In this document: in pieces, positions 11,501 through 24,836 of the stretch
How positions within the stretch are numbered: position 1 is the stretch's first letter
Layout: every line of letters begins with the position of its first letter
Assembly: GCA_001724265.1 (NCBI GenBank)
Contig: MEDY01000070.1
Span: 30,451 to 94,450 of the forward strand
Reading direction: 5' to 3'
Length of the DNA: 64,000 nt
Source of the DNA: Rhizaria sp. SCN 62-66
Taxonomy: Eukaryota; Rhizaria, unplaced
The notes under the pieces: model-generated
Told to the model about the DNA's origin: nothing
Databases searched by the model: none
Seen by the model: only the letters and a program-made list of their open reading frames with translations
Made by a program: the position numbers and the translations under genes

Positions 11501-14500
11501 GCGAGGGCTGGGCCGCAGCGTGTGGCTGATGACTCTGGTTGACAAGCGTCGCAGCCAGGGTCACACGGCTCGTGGACAGCGCAGAACGTGCAGAAGCCTG
11601 GCCACACGCAGCGAGAAGCGCAGCCGCAGCTGCAGACGCCGCGGCGGCTGCTGCAACTGGCCGTTCAGCCCCTGCTCCGGCAGCCGCGGCAGCGGCGGCG
11701 GCAGGCACGGGCAGTGTGAGAGTGGCTTTGGCGGCGGCAGCGCCGGCAGCGGCAAGCGCAGCGCCGCCCGCGTCCGTGGATACGACAGCGGGCACTGAGT
11801 CCTGTGCAAGTGCGGGCAACAGGGTCGTCACCCGCGCCGCGGCGGCGGCAATCGCGCCAGTGGTGTACGCCTCAAGGGCGGCTCCACAAAGCGTGAGAAT
11901 GTCGTCGTTAGCGGCTTCCACGTCGGCCAGCGCGGCGGCAGCAGCTGCTGCTATTGAGGCAGCGGCGGCGGCGGGCGTCGCGCCTGCGAAGATGTCACTC
12001 GGCATCACGACCAGGGACGACGGCCGCGGGGCCGCCGCAGCCGCCAGTGCACCCGCCTCAGTCAGCAAAGCGTCGACCCCATCGGCACTGCTCTCCGCGG
12101 CGCTCCTGGCTGCCTGAACAAGCGCCGACACCGTCTGCGCACGCGGGCGCTGCGCGGGGCCGCTAATGATCGGCAGCTCCACATCCGTGCGCGCGCCCAC
12201 GCCGGCGAGCACCGAGTGCGCGAGCGCGGCGTCGGTGTCGCACCACGGCCGCTGGAGCGCGGGCAGCACGCGCGCGCCGCCCGGCAGCAGCAGCGTCCCG
12301 TGCGCAGACAGCGCCGGGCCCAACACAACCGCGCCGCCAGGGCCCTGACTTTGGTTCCGTCTCTGCGCCCGGGCGGCCGGCAGCTGCAACAGCAGGGGAC
12401 GCGGCGAAACGCCGAGAACAGCGCGGCGCAGCGCGGGCAGCCAGCCCCAGCGGTGCACGGCCGAGAGTGGCGTGGCGCTGGCGGCCAGCAGCGTGGCCGA
12501 CACAGCGGAGTACGTCAGCGCCCAGCGCCAGTGCTGCGCCAGCGCGGGCGGCAGCAGCAGCAGCGGCGACGGCGCCCACGCGCGCAGCGGCGCCGCGCCC
12601 GACGCGCACGATCCCAGTCGCGCCAGCGCCAGGCGCAGTTCGCCCTCAGCCGCGCTCGCGTCCGAGCCTGCGTCTGCTGCTTCGGCAGCCGCCGCGGCGC
12701 GCTCGCCGCGCAGCGAAGGCACACGCACGGTGACAGCACCCGGTGCAGCGCCGGTGCCGACAAAGGCCATGCGCGACAGCGCGACCTTGAGCGCGCGCGA
12801 CACGGAGCGCGCGTCAGTGCACCACTGCAGCGCCGGCGGCTGAGGCTGCTGCTGCTGGTGCATGGGCTCAGGGGAGTCATGCATTGCACTGCCTCTGTTG
12901 ACTCGCGCACTAGCGCCGTCCGTGCTGGCACGCGAGGTGGCGACGTAGGCCGCGGCCTCGGTGGCCGCGGTGCGCTCCAGCAGCGGGCCTGCGAGCGCGA
13001 GCGCGTGCGCGGCGGCGACGGCGACGACGGTGGCGAGTCCGCCCGCGCCGCCGCCCAGCCCCGCGAGCGTGCCGGGCGGGGCGGCGGCGAGCAGCGCGGC
13101 GGCGGTCGGGTCTGCAGCAGCGGCGGCGGCCAGCGGCGCCGTGACGAGCAGCGCGGCGGCGCCGGTGACGATGCTTGACGGTGTCACCAGCGGCGGCAGC
13201 AGAGGGTTCTGCTGCGACGCACTGACCAGCGCGCCGCTGTCGCGCCGCCACGGGCCGCCGTGGCCGAAACCGCCGTCGCGGAGGCCGCTCTCCGCAGCAA
13301 CCACGGCGAACTGCGGGAGCGCGGCGCCCCCGTGCGGGCCGCGGCGCCAGTGCGGGGGCCCGCCGCCGGGAGGCCCCGGCGGCCCGTGGCGACCGCCACC
13401 GTGGTGACCCCCGGGAGGCCCGTGGTGGCCGCCGTCGCCCCTGTGCGGACCGCCTCCGCGGCGAATGCGGCCAGCGTACGGACCGCGCTCCTGGTGCTGG
13501 TGCGGTTGCTGCAGATGCGGCTTCTGGAGCGGAGACACGAAGGGGGCGGTGAGGGGCTCTAGACCAGAGGGCGCGCGGTCCCCGATGGCAGTGGGACCCA
13601 AGGAGGGCGTCACTAGCCCCGCCGTCGGTCCGCCCGCAGCCGCAGAGTGCGCGCTGTCCTTGAGACTGCGATTGCCGCTGCCACTGGAGCTGGGGAGCGG
13701 CGTGGGGGTCGCCAGCGAGAGCGGCACGGGCAGCGGCAGCCGGCTGCCGCCAGTGCCGCCGACGCCGCCGCTCGCGCTCGCGCGCGTGGGGCCAAGCTCT
13801 GGCGACACCAACGCGCCCACAATCACAGGACTGCCCGTCGACGCGGTTGAGGACGCGGCGGCGGCCGCAGCGGCCACGGCGGCGGAGACGGCGGCGGAGA
13901 CGCCCGGGGTCGTCGCCGAGGACTCTGCGGAGGACGGGGCGGGCGTTGGCGTGGCCGGGTCTGCAGCAGCCGTGCCTGCAGCGCCGGCGCTAACACTGCT
14001 GCTGCTGGAGCCGGAGACAGAGCGCAGCGGCGGGCTGCGGCTCAGGAACGGGGACGGCGGGAACACACTGCCCTTCGGTGTGCCTGCAGAACTCGCAGCA
14101 GCAGCAGCAGCAGCGGCTGCGGCGGCCGCGGCGGAAGCGGGACGGCCCCTTGACACTGGGCGCGCGGCGGCAGTGTCTCCGTTAGACAACTGTCCGTCGA
14201 CTGACGGGCTTGTTCGACTGCGTGCCCCAGTGCGCGCAAGCGGATGCGGATGGGTCGGAGTTTCACTCGCCGTCGCCGTCGCCGCATCAGCAGCCGAGTT
14301 CTGCTGTTGTTGGTGAGGTGGAGGAGGCGGCGGCGGCGGACCGTGGTGGTGCGGGGGCCCGCGGTGGGGGAAAGTGCGCGGCCCGGGAGGCCTGCGGAAA
14401 GCCGGCATACAGTGTCCAATCACCGCGCTCTCGCCAGGGCCCGAAACAACGAGCGGCGCATTCGCAGCCGTAAAGTCGGACCTGCGGCCAAAGCCGCGGC

Positions 14501-17500
14501 CTGCGTCCCGGGGAGTGACAGCGTGCAGTGCTTCACGCTCCTGCGACAGCGTGAGCCAAGCGTTGCCGCCGACCGGCCCCGGGGCGAACGCCGGCGCCGC
14601 GGCCCCCGCGGCGGTGGCGAGCTCGGCCTGCACCTCAGGCGCCAGGGGGTACGAGCTCTGTCCGCCGTCGCGCACGGACGCGACCCAGGGCGCCAGCGCA
14701 GGCGCAGCAAAGCCAGACTGCTGCTGCAGCTGCTAATCATCGTCGGATAGGTTCGCGTGCGCCTGTTCTTGCGCCTGCGGGAGCGGGCGCGAGTAGATTT
14801 GGGCGGAAGGCGTGGTGCGCGTGTCGCCAGACAGCATGCGCAGCTTCTGTGCAAACGACAGCCCCGAATTCGCGCCGGCACTACTGGCACTGTTCACGTC
14901 GCTGTTATTGCCAGTCTCAGCAAGAGTGGCGCGGTACGCGCGCTCCGCGGCGTCGCCGGCCGCGACCCCGGGCGCGAGCGCCGGCGAGAGCAGGAAAAGC
15001 GAGGCCGGCCGCAGCAGCGCGACCTCGCCGCCCTGCAGTCCAGCGCGCAACAGAGCACGCTCGCGCTCGCTCAGCGCGTTTGCAGACAGAGAGGACGCCG
15101 CGGCGCCCTGGTAGTGCCGTTGCTGCAAGCGCGCCGCAAGGGCGGCGGCGGACTCCAGCTCGATCCGCGCGCTCTCAGCAGCCGCTACGGACGCAGAAGC
15201 AGACGCAGAGGCAGGGCCAGCGGATGACCCAGAGGCAGAGGCAGAGCTTGCGTTCGCGGAAGCAGATGCAGAGGCGGTGGGGTCCGAATTGCGCTGGGGA
15301 CGTGTCGGAGTGACCGGCGTCTCTCTGACGCGCGCGGTCACGCCCCTAGTCGCAGCCGCCGTCACGGTCACGGTCGCAGCGGAGTCACCGCTTGCGTTGG
15401 TCCCGCCGTTGGCGGCCAGCGTGGCCTTGGCGGCGCGCAGCCTGCGGAGAAGCGGCAGCGCGTCGGACTGGTCGGGCGTGAGCTCCGCCACCAGCGCGCC
15501 GCCGCGGGGCGGGCCGCCGGACCGTGTGCCGTCGACAAAGGGACTGGTCAGCCCCGCGGTCGACAGCATCAGCGGGTCCCACACCGGCATCGGTGACGGG
15601 ACGAGAGGCTAAAAGCGAATAGAAGTTGCAACAATGAGAGGAATAAGATAAGATATGATATTTTCTTTTCAGAATAAATTCAAATTAAATCAAATGAAGC
15701 ATATGTGAGAAAAATTTTGCAATTTGGCGCACGTACCATATTTCTGCCGAATCCGCCCCTGTGGTGATACATGTTCCGTTGTTGTTCCCGCAGCTGCTCT
15801 TGATGGTCGTCTCCTTCGTCAGTCATGCGAGGCGGCTTCTGATCGCCGCCAAACCCACGCATGCGCCCGCGAAAGTGGTGACCGCGGCCGCCGCGCTCGC
15901 CCTCTTGCGGCATCATCTCACCACCACCACCACCACCGCCGCCGCCGTGGCTGCGGAACCGCGCGTTCTGCGAGAGCGCGAGCGCGTGCTTGGCCGAGGC
16001 GGGCGCGGGCAGCGGCGCCTGGTAGCGCGCCGTGACGTCGTCCCAGCTCAGCGCGCGCACCGGCACCACGTGCGCCAGCGTCGCATCCGCCGCGCCGCCG
16101 CGGGGAAGCGCCGCCACAGCCTCTGCTGCGGCTATCGCTGCGGCGGCTGCGGTGGAGGCTGGGGCGGGAGCGCTGCTGCTGCCGCGGCTGCCGCCGGCAC
16201 GGGACTCGCCGCCCGCGACCAGAGTCAGTGCGCGCACGCCCGGAGCGTCGGCGGCGGCGTCGGCAGCGCCGTGGCCGCTGTTGCTCGCGATGATGCTCGC
16301 GGCGGCGTGCGCTGCGTCGCGCCAGAGCGCGCGCACAAGCAACTGCGCGCTCCCAGCGGCGCCGCTGCTCGCGTTGCTCGAGTCGAGCTGCGCTAAGTTA
16401 AGCCGCAGGGTGTGCGCGGCGGCTTGCACGGCACGGACCGCCAGCGCAGCCGCGGGGTCCGCCGCGCCGGCCGCCTTGGCTGCGTTAATCGCGACGGCGG
16501 CGAGCGCTGTGACGTGCCCGAACGCCGCAGCCTCTTCAGCGTCGTCGTCGGGAGGAGCAGTGCTGTCGGTCATGTCTTTACCGCCACCACCGCTGCTGCT
16601 GCTGCTGCTCGCGTTGCGGGAGCGCACGTATTCGCGCCAGAGCGCGCGGCGCGTGGCGCGGGCGGCGGCGAGGCGCGCTGACGCCGCAATGGCTGCCGCG
16701 TTGCCCGCGTGCAGCGCCGCCGTCACAGCCGCCACGGCCGCGCCAGTGCTCGGGGGCACGCTGGGAGGAGGACCACTGTTGAGAACGGCCGCAGCAGCGG
16801 CGCGCGCGGGCGCGAGCAGGCGCATTGGCAGCGTGAGTTTGAGTGAGTTGAGCCACGTGCGCCGCGGGGACAGCACGTGGTCCAGGTCCAGCAGACACAG
16901 CGCCGCGGCCGCCAGCGGCGCCGCACCCAGCAGCCCCGCCACGGCCAGCGTCGCGGGCGCGGCGGGCAGGGGCGCCGGCGGCGCGAGGCTGCGGCGCGCG
17001 GCCGAGGGCGCGGGCAGCCGCAACAGTGCGACGATGAACTCGCGCGCCTCATCGTCTGCGCTGCGCACAGTAACACTGTCAGCCGCAGCAGCACTCGCAG
17101 AGGCACTGGCAAAAGTGTTGGCCGCTCTCGCGGGGGTTCTCGCGGTGCGCGCCGCAGCAAAGGCGGGCGTAAGCGCGGCGCGGTGGCGCCAGAGCGCATG
17201 GCACAGCGCCGTGTTCGCCGCGAGCGCCGCCAGCGCGCTGCGGTCAGGACAGCGCACGACGCGCTGCAGCGTCGCGAGCGTGGCCGCGGTGACGGCCGCC
17301 GCGGTGGCGCCGCCCGGCGCAGCGCCCTCGACGGCCCGCGCCACGGCCGCGGCGAGGTCCGGCCGCCGCGGCGGCCGCGGGGTCGGCGCGCCCTGCCGGG
17401 CGGCGGCGGCGGGTGTGTACGGTTGCAGCGCGGAGACGGGCGTGGCGGACACGCTGCGTTCCTCGTCCTCACCATCGATATCGCTGTCAATACCGGCCGT

Positions 17501-20500
17501 GGCGGCGCCGGGGACGGTCGGGACGCGGTACAGCGCGCAGTAGAGGTCGTCGCTCACCCATGGCTTGTCAATGGCCTCCGCGAATGCCATCTCCACGGAC
17601 TCGGCCAGGAGCGGGAACGGACCCAGACACGGCGGCGGCGGCGGCGCGCGCGCGGCCATAGCTGCGCGGCCCACTTCATTCTCGCCGTCCTCCGTGGCCG
17701 GCAGCGCGTGCGCGGGCAGTCCCGGGTACGCGCCGCCCGGCAGAGAGGCCGCGAGCGCGAGCGCGTTAACGGCGCTGCCCGCGGCCGCCGCAGCGGCGCT
17801 GGCTTGGAAGCGCAGGAAGGGCGACAGCGCGCGCATGCACAGCAGCAAGTCGAGGCACGTCGCCACGCTCAGCGCGCACGGCGACGCCGCGGGGGCCGGG
17901 AACGCGGGCAACGCTGCGCCGGTGAGACCGCCAGTCTCGCCGCTGTTCGCGCCATCGCCGTCGTGGTGATCATAATGGCGGTGCGGCGCAAAGGCGCGGA
18001 AGGCGTCGCTGCCGATGTTGTGGGCGGACAACCGCAGCAGCTTAAACGCCTCGACAAGTCCCACGCGTGCTCTGCTCTCTCGCGCGGTCGCGCTGCCGCT
18101 GCTACTGCCACTGCTGCTGCCAATGCTATCGTTGTTGTTATTGCTGGTGGTGACTGAAACGGACACGCGTGCCGTCTCCGCCGCAAACGCCGCGACAACG
18201 GCCGCGGCGGCGTTGTACAGCGCGGACCACAGCGGCCACACCGAGGGCGGCAGCGCGACGACGGCGCTGAACCCGCTGAGCGACGTTAGCGGCGTCACTT
18301 GCGCGGCCGCGAGCCGCAGCGCCGCGAGCGCGCCACCGGAGCTAAACCCGCTCGCAGCGGCCCGCCCATCGCGCGTCGCCGCTGCGCCGTCGGTCGCGAG
18401 CAGCGAGAAGAGCGGGCCGAGCCGCGCGGGCAGCGTCGCCGGCGCCGGGGGCACAAAGTCCATCGTTCCCGGCGCCGGGGCCTGCGTCTTCTGCTGCTGA
18501 TTGCCGCGACCCGCCTTCGCGCCACTGCTGCCGCTGCTGCTAACGGCGCTGAGGCTGCTGTAGGCGGCGGGCGCGCACGACAGGAAGGGCGCAACAAGTT
18601 GGCGCCAGTGCGCGCGCGACCGCAGCTGCAGCACGCGGAGCGCGTCTTCCGCGCTCTGTAGCGCGTCCATCACGGTCTCGCCCGCCGCGGCGGCTGTCTC
18701 AGCCTCGGCGGCAGCGCCCGCGGCGGCCTCGCGCTCAGCGACAACCGTGGCCAGCGCCTGCGCACGCGCGAGCGTCGCCGCGCGCGCCGTGGCCTCTGCG
18801 CGCGCGCGTTCGGCGTCCGCCGGCGTGGTCACCGCCACAGTGCCCGACACTGCGCCCGTCGCTGCGCCAGCTTGCGCGTTTGCGAGGCTCTGAGCGGGAG
18901 GGAAGGACATACCGAGACCGAGACCGAGGCCGGGAGCGGGGGCTGCGCGAGAGCGCGCGCGGTCGGACAGGGCGGCCATTTGCTCCGCCACGGCCGCGGC
19001 GCGCATCATCTTGGCGAGCGCGTCGGCGGCGTTGGGTCGGCCGCGGCGCTTCGGCACGGGCGCGGTCGCCGCGGTCAGAGTCAGCACGACGGGGAGGGGT
19101 GCGGGCGGACTGAGCGCGGGCACCGCGACAATCATGGCGGTCGACGGGGCGGCTGCAGGCGCGGAGGCAGCCTTCGCTGCAAGCGCAGGCACAGCCACAG
19201 ACGCGGGCGCCGAAGCAGCGGGCGCGGGCGCGGACGTGGTAGCGCTCGCCGCAGCGGCGCTCAGAGCGGCGGCCTTCTTGGCGGCGGCCGTGCGCGATAC
19301 CGGCACCGCGGGCGGCGGCATCGTCACAGCGTTCGCGGTACTCGCAGTATTCGCTGTCGCGGCGGCGGCGCGCGCGGCGGCCACGGAGCCCACGGTCATT
19401 GTCGCTGTCCCGGGCGCGGACGCGGGCGCGGGCGCGGGCGCGAGGGGCGCGGCCTCAGCGGCGGAGGCCAGGGCCGCCGCTGCTGCCGCTGCCACAGCTG
19501 CTGCCGCCGTGACCGGCGCAGGTTTATCAGCAGACGCAGACGCAGCGGCGGCGGTTGCAGCGGTGAGGTGAGCTACCCCGCGCGCCGCGGCGGCCTCGGC
19601 GACGTCGGCCTCGGCAGCGGCTTGCGCGGCGCGGACGCCCGCCACGACCACCGCGGCCTCGGCAGCGCGCGCAAAGGCGCCCGGACGGTAGTTTTCCCAC
19701 GTCGCAGCGGTCAGCGCGTCCGCAGTCTTCGCACTTGACGTCGAGGCTCTCGCACTGACATTCGCATTGGTTGTCGCGATGCCGGCACTCCTCGCCGCGC
19801 TTGTCCCCGTGCTGACACTCGCAGCGACAGGTGGCGCGGTGTACACAGGCACTGAGGCCGCAGCGACTGCGCCGCCGAACCGCCGCTGGTGCATCTGTTC
19901 CTCCTGCAGGTGGCGCTGCTGCTGCTGCTGAAGATCGCGCAGGTGCGCGCGCGCGACCTCGAGCTTGCGGCCGGCCCCGCGGTCGGCGACGCCGCTGCGC
20001 GTGAACACGGCCGCCTCGGCCTCGGCGCGGGCGAGCGCGGCGGCCGCCGTGGCGAGCGCGAGCGCGGACTCCGCCTCGTGCGCGGCGGCGTGGCCCGCCT
20101 CGGCCGCGCGCTTCTCCAGCGAGCCCTCGCCGCCCGCCGCTGCCGCCGCGGTGCTCAGCCCAAAGAGAGAGGCCACTTCGCGCTCGCGCGCCGCAGCCGC
20201 TGCGCGCGCCGCAGCAATCGCGGTCCCCGAGGCGCCCGAGCCTGCGCCCGCGCCCATGCCTGCGGCTGCGGCGACACTGGGGGTCAGCGCGTCCGCGATG
20301 AGAGCGTTGGCCGAGGCGATGGCGAGCGCGGCGTCGGTCGCGCCGCCGCCGAAGGAGCCGGCCAGACCGCCCAGGAAGCCCCAGTCTGCGACGCGTTGAT
20401 GTGTCGGCACGGGCACGGAAGTCACGCCGCGCGCGCTGAACACACAGTCACCTGCCGCGGTCGCAGCGGTGCCAAGATCGTCAAACTTAGACTGCGACGA

Positions 20501-21865
20501 CTGCGCCTTAGAGCCTGGGACAGAGCTGGCGCTGACGTTGGCACTGGCACCCACTCTATCAGAGTCAGTCATGTCGTTGTCTTTCTTCTTGTTCTTGCCC
20601 TTGCTCTGCGCTGCTTGGGCCGCATCGTGCTCAGCGGCCTCATGTGTCTGCGCCTGCGCCTGTGCTTGGAGCGCGTAGGTGCGCAGCGGAGCCGTGAAGG
20701 CCTGCACCGCGGCGCGTCCGGAGCCGAACGCGGTGCGCACGGTCACACGCCGGCCGCGCGCGGGGCCAAGCCCGGCGCGCATTGTTGCAGAAGACGCATT
20801 CGCTCTCGCACTCGCACTCTCGCTCGCAGCGTTCGCAGAGTCATGTGTAGAGCCAGCGCTAGAAGGGTTGGCCTTACCTTGTTTCTGTTCATCTTCATCG
20901 TCATCATCATCATCTTCGTCGTCATCATAGTCGTGAGCAGCATCATCGTGAGCAGCGTCAGCGTCAGCGTCAGCATTGATGCGCGCCACCGCAGCTGCAA
21001 TGTCCACTGCGCGCGCGTGCGCGTGCGCGCGGGCCCTGGCGGCCAAGGGCGCCACGGCCCAGGGGTCCGCAGCGGCCGTGACGACGGTGAGCAGGTACAC
21101 AGTGTAGAGCAAGCGGTGGAACGGCTGCGGGGCGGCGAGGCGCGCGGTGAGGTGCCGCAGCAGCAGCGCGTGCGGCGGCATGTGCGCGTAGCTGCGCGCC
21201 TGCGCGTCGTGCTCGGGCCCGGCCAGCAGAAACGGCACGGGCGAGAGCTGGTAGTAGCGCAGGAAGCGCGCGAACGTGAGGTCGCCGGCGGGCACCACGG
21301 CTTGCTGTTGCGCGGCAAACGCGGCGCCCGCTTGCTGCGCCGACGGCGACTGCAGCACGTTGTGCGGGAACAGGATCGAGCCCGGAACGCCCGCGCTGGG
21401 GTCCGGCGCGGGGGCGGAGGATGACGCTGCGGCGGAGGATGAGGCGGCCGCGGCGGCTGCGGCTGCGGCAGCAGCGACAACGGAGGCGGCATTCAGTGCA
21501 GCGTTTGATGCCGAGGATGCAGACGCGCCCGCGGCTGCGGCAGCATCTGCGGCGGCGCGGAAAGAGCGCGGCAAAGGAGGCGGCGGCGGGAGCGAGTCCG
21601 CGCCGGCATGCGGCGTAGCGCCAGCTTCGGCGTCGGCGGCGGCCCACAGCGGGAGGAGAGCTGCGTGTGGGTAGGTGCGGTAAAACGAGTAGGCCGTCTG
21701 CTCCGCGGTGAGCAGGGGCGTCTGGAAGTGCGGCGGGAAGACCGCGAGCAGCTCCTGCAAAGCCGCAACTGCAGATGCAGCGGAAACCGACGGGGTAGAC
21801 GCTGCAGGAGCGCGCGGCGGGGGCCTGGACGGCCCGAAGGTACCCGCGCGAGGAGTCTGCGACAT
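8574..21865 (-). CDS. Giant low-complexity protein with AT-hook-like and RGG-like motifs; one intron, one in-frame UAG
   Basis: Exon 1 is 21865-15737 (ATG, 2043 codons) and exon 2 is 15608-8574 (UAA stop). Both phases fit, giving 4387 residues if the UAG at 14733-14735 (residue 2335) is read as an amino acid. The context is SDDD-UAG-QLLQQQ. The N-terminal ~250 residues include well-conserved-looking helical stretches (FARFLRYYQLSPVPFLLAG; FHRLLYTVYLLTVV). Then come Ala-rich repeats, an acidic run near residue 310, KRRGRP near residue 940 (AT-hook core) and a Gly/Arg-rich stretch before the splice (RGRMRGFGG). Exon 2 adds a Pro/His-rich segment, a long Asp run, RGRKP twice near residues 4005-4035 and an RGRGRGRGG block. 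A nuclear, nucleic-acid-binding role is inferred from these motifs only; I recognise no catalytic domain. If UAG were a stop, the first product would end at residue 2334, and the downstream frame would lack a start codon until 14408. Confidence 0.7.
14733..14735 (-). other. In-frame UAG, read as sense
   Basis: UAG at codon 2335 of the giant gene, in a Gln-rich context (SDDD before, QLLQQQ after). GC-rich coding sequence continues in the same frame on both sides. No AT-rich GTACG...AG intron could remove it. Confidence 0.75.
15609..15736 (-). other. Intron in giant minus-strand gene
   Basis: Reading on the minus strand, ATG|GTACGTGCGCC opens and TTCGCTTTTAG|CCT closes a 128-base, phase 0, AT-rich intron. 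Reading through it ends at a UGA after 18 junk residues. Splicing connects two long coding frames that are otherwise unjoined. Confidence 0.85.
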
Positions 21866-22503
21866 CCACTTCTCGGCTAAAAGATTGTTCGGGAAGTGGA
21901 CGCTGTGAACGTAATTTTAGAGTGCAATTAAAAGTACAAAAGTGATGATTAGCAAAATTAAATCAGTTTAAATATATTTTGCAAAGAAAGTGTCTACACT
22001 GCTCAAAACGGTCTTTTGTTGATCTGGCCACAAAGCGCGAGAGAGCCGTGGTCGCCATACGGTCGCTGGGATGTCAGCAAAGATCTCTGACTTTCCCGAT
22101 AAGCACAACGACAGCCACTCGTTGCTGACTGATTTCTCTATGAATTTCACTTAGACTAGTTGGATTTCTACGTTATATTTGTATTTTTTCTTGTACGCAT
22201 ATCTTGTATACGGCGCAGATGCGCGTGGCGAATGCGGAGATGTTGGATTTTTTAGCCGATGATGATCTTTCGTTCACAGAGTGCTCGCGCGTTCTGTATG
22301 AAGTCTATCGCTATAGGGTTTATGATTCCATTATTTAGGGCCTCTGTCTCATATTAAAAACGCGTTTTTACGGACACTACTTTTTTTTGTTCTCTCCCGA
22401 CTCTGTCCGCCCTGACAGACCCTTGCCTCGTCACACATCCACTGCAACCTGCTCTAGTTTCTGCACGCTCCAGTGTCTGTGCACGCTCCGTGTCTGCACA
22501 CAC
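21866..22503. other. Divergent promoter region, no gene seen
   Basis: 638 AT-rich bases between two oppositely transcribed large genes. A short minus-strand open frame at 21968-22150 shows no coding features. There is a T tract at about 22381-22388. I see no clear TATA element. Confidence 0.4.
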
Positions 22504-24803
22504 ATGGACCGGCCGGCTTACTGTGTGCCCCCCGCGGGCGCGCAGCCCTTTATCTCTGCGCCCTACTTGCCAGTCGACGCTCTCTCGTCGTCCGCTCTCA
22601 CCGTTTTCAACACGGACAAATCTTCTATTGACGCTGCTCATGCTCTTGTTCCTGCTGCTGACTCTGTTGACTGTGCTGCACCTGCGCTTCCGGACGCGGC
22701 TTATTTGGCGGCACTGCTGGATAACGCCGAGCACGCAGCGCTGGCCACGCTCGCGACCGTTGCCAAAGCCTCTGCAGCCGCTGCCGCCACAGCTGCAGCC
22801 ACCCCTGCTGCGACAAGCTCAGTTGCACTCGCAACTAGCGCAAGCGGCGGCAGCGCGGTTTTGCCCGCTGCTGCGGCTGCCGCTGCGCGTCTGCGCTTTA
22901 GCCAGCACCGGTGGCTGCCTGTCTGCAACGACACTGCTCTGCCGCCCCCCCTCGCTTCAAGCAGTTCGAGCGCGAGTTCTATCGCGAACGCGAACGCCAG
23001 CCGTGCCACGACAACTGCGGCTGCGGCTAGAGCGCCGAGCAGTGCTGGTGTGAGTTGGATCCGCCATTCAGACCCTTACATTCCCCCTTCGGGCCCTTAC
23101 ACTGCCGGTGACCGCCACCGCAGCTCATTCAACAACGGAAACAACACCACCGCTGCCGCCACCGCCGCCGCCGCCGCTGCCGTCGCCACTAGCTCAAGTT
23201 TAAGCGCGCCGCCGAACGTGCCCTGGGCGCTGCCTGCGCTGGCCCCGCCTGCGATTTACTCCGCGCCCGCGCTCGCCTCTACCACTGCAGCGTCGCCTAG
23301 CGCGGGCGGCAGCGGCGGTGCGCGCGCGCGCTCTCGGTCAAGCTCCACGGCCAGCGTCGGCGGTGGCAGTCCTGCGCTCAGCCCCCGTCTTTCGCACTTG
23401 CACTCGCAGCATTATAGCCACGGTCACGGTCACCACGGTGCAGAGGGCGGCGTGGCCTCGGTTGCGGCGTCCGCGGCGGCTGCGCTTGCCTCCGCGGCGT
23501 CGGCGTCCGCGGGCGGCGTGTTCGGCGCGCTGGGCGGGCGCGTGGCCCCCGCCGCGGCGCTGCCCCTGACGCACCCGTCGCTGCCGCTCACAATCACGGT
23601 GCACAGCGCGTTCGTCGCGGTCACGCACACAGACGCTCTGTCTGGCGGCTCTGCACTGCCGCCCGCAACAGCCGCAGCTGCGTCGGCCTCGGTGACCCAG
23701 GCCGTGGGCTCTCTGAGCGCTGCGGCTGCAGCTGCGGCTGCAGTGGGCGCGGCTGACTCAGCGGTTCCTGTTGCTGCTGCTGACTCAGCGGTACCCGCGG
23801 CACGCCTGCTGCTCACAGTCGCCGATGTCGCCGCCGCGCCCGACAACCAGCGGCTGATCGCCGCACTCTCCGGGGGCGGCTTGACTTTCGAGCAGCGCGG
23901 CCTCACTATAATCGACGCGCAGCTGTCACCGCGCGGCGACTGTCTCTTCTTGCTCGTGCTGCTCATGCCGCCAGCCCCCGCAGTCGCCGCGGCGCTCACC
24001 GGCGCTGCCGCCTCGGCCGCGGCGAGCGCTACCCCGCTGCCGCTGCTGCTGCGCGCGCCGCTGCGTTTTCCCGCCCCCGGCACCGCGACACTTGCAGTGC
24101 CCGCGGCCGCGCTGCGGCTCGCGCCGGTGCCGTCCCTGGGGCTCGCGCTCACGGCCTTCACGGTGCTCCCGCGCCCCGGGCCCGCGCCCGCGCGCCTCGC
24201 CGCCAGCGACACGCCTGCGCTGCACCACACCGCAAATCCTGATGACGCTGCGCAAGCTGGGGCTCCCGCGGCTGCGGCGGCTGCGGCTGGGGCGGAGGTT
24301 GAGGCCGAGGCTGAGGCCGCGGGGAGCGACTGCTGCCTCCTGTTCGCGGCGATCCCGCCCGCCGCGCCCGCCCCTGTGTTCTCGCGACCCGCTGCAGCCA
24401 GCGCGGCCGCGGCGCTTGTTGCCGACGGGAGCGCGGCTGTGAGCAGCCCGAGCGCGAGTGCAGCTGCGAGTCCAAGCGGAGACTTGCTTGCCAGCCACAG
24501 TCTCGCAATCAGTGCCAGCCCCAACACCAACGCTAGCGGCGGCTCCAGCGCCGGTGCCGCGCCCAGTCCCAGCGCTTCCTCCGACAGAGGCGCCGTCGCT
24601 GCGGCTGCCGAGACAGGCGTGACTGACAGAGGCGCAGGTGAGAGAGGCCCGGTGCTGCTGACGCTGCGTTGGAAGCGATCCTCCAAGAACGAGTCTGCTT
24701 CGACTGGTGACTCTACGTCTAAAAGCGCCGCCTATGCATGGGCGCTCACTTCTGCGGTGCCCCTGCTATCGCTGTGCCCGCTGCCTCTCGCAGCTCCTGC
24801 GCA

Positions 24804-24836
<33 letters not shown>

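Noticed and set aside
14675-15736. An unseen intron that would remove the UAG at 14733
   Set aside because: No GTACG-type donor or AT-rich stretch lies near the UAG, and the neighbouring codons on both sides read as protein in one frame.
15680-15736. Eighteen-residue C-terminal tail after the Gly/Arg-rich stretch of the giant gene
   Set aside because: It is the unspliced start of the intron, which begins GTACGTGCG and ends in TTTTAG exactly in phase with the next coding stretch.
22048-22062. 14-base match (GTCGCTGGGATGTC) shared with about 58227-58240
   Set aside because: Matches of this length between two places in 64 kb are expected by chance, and the flanks differ.
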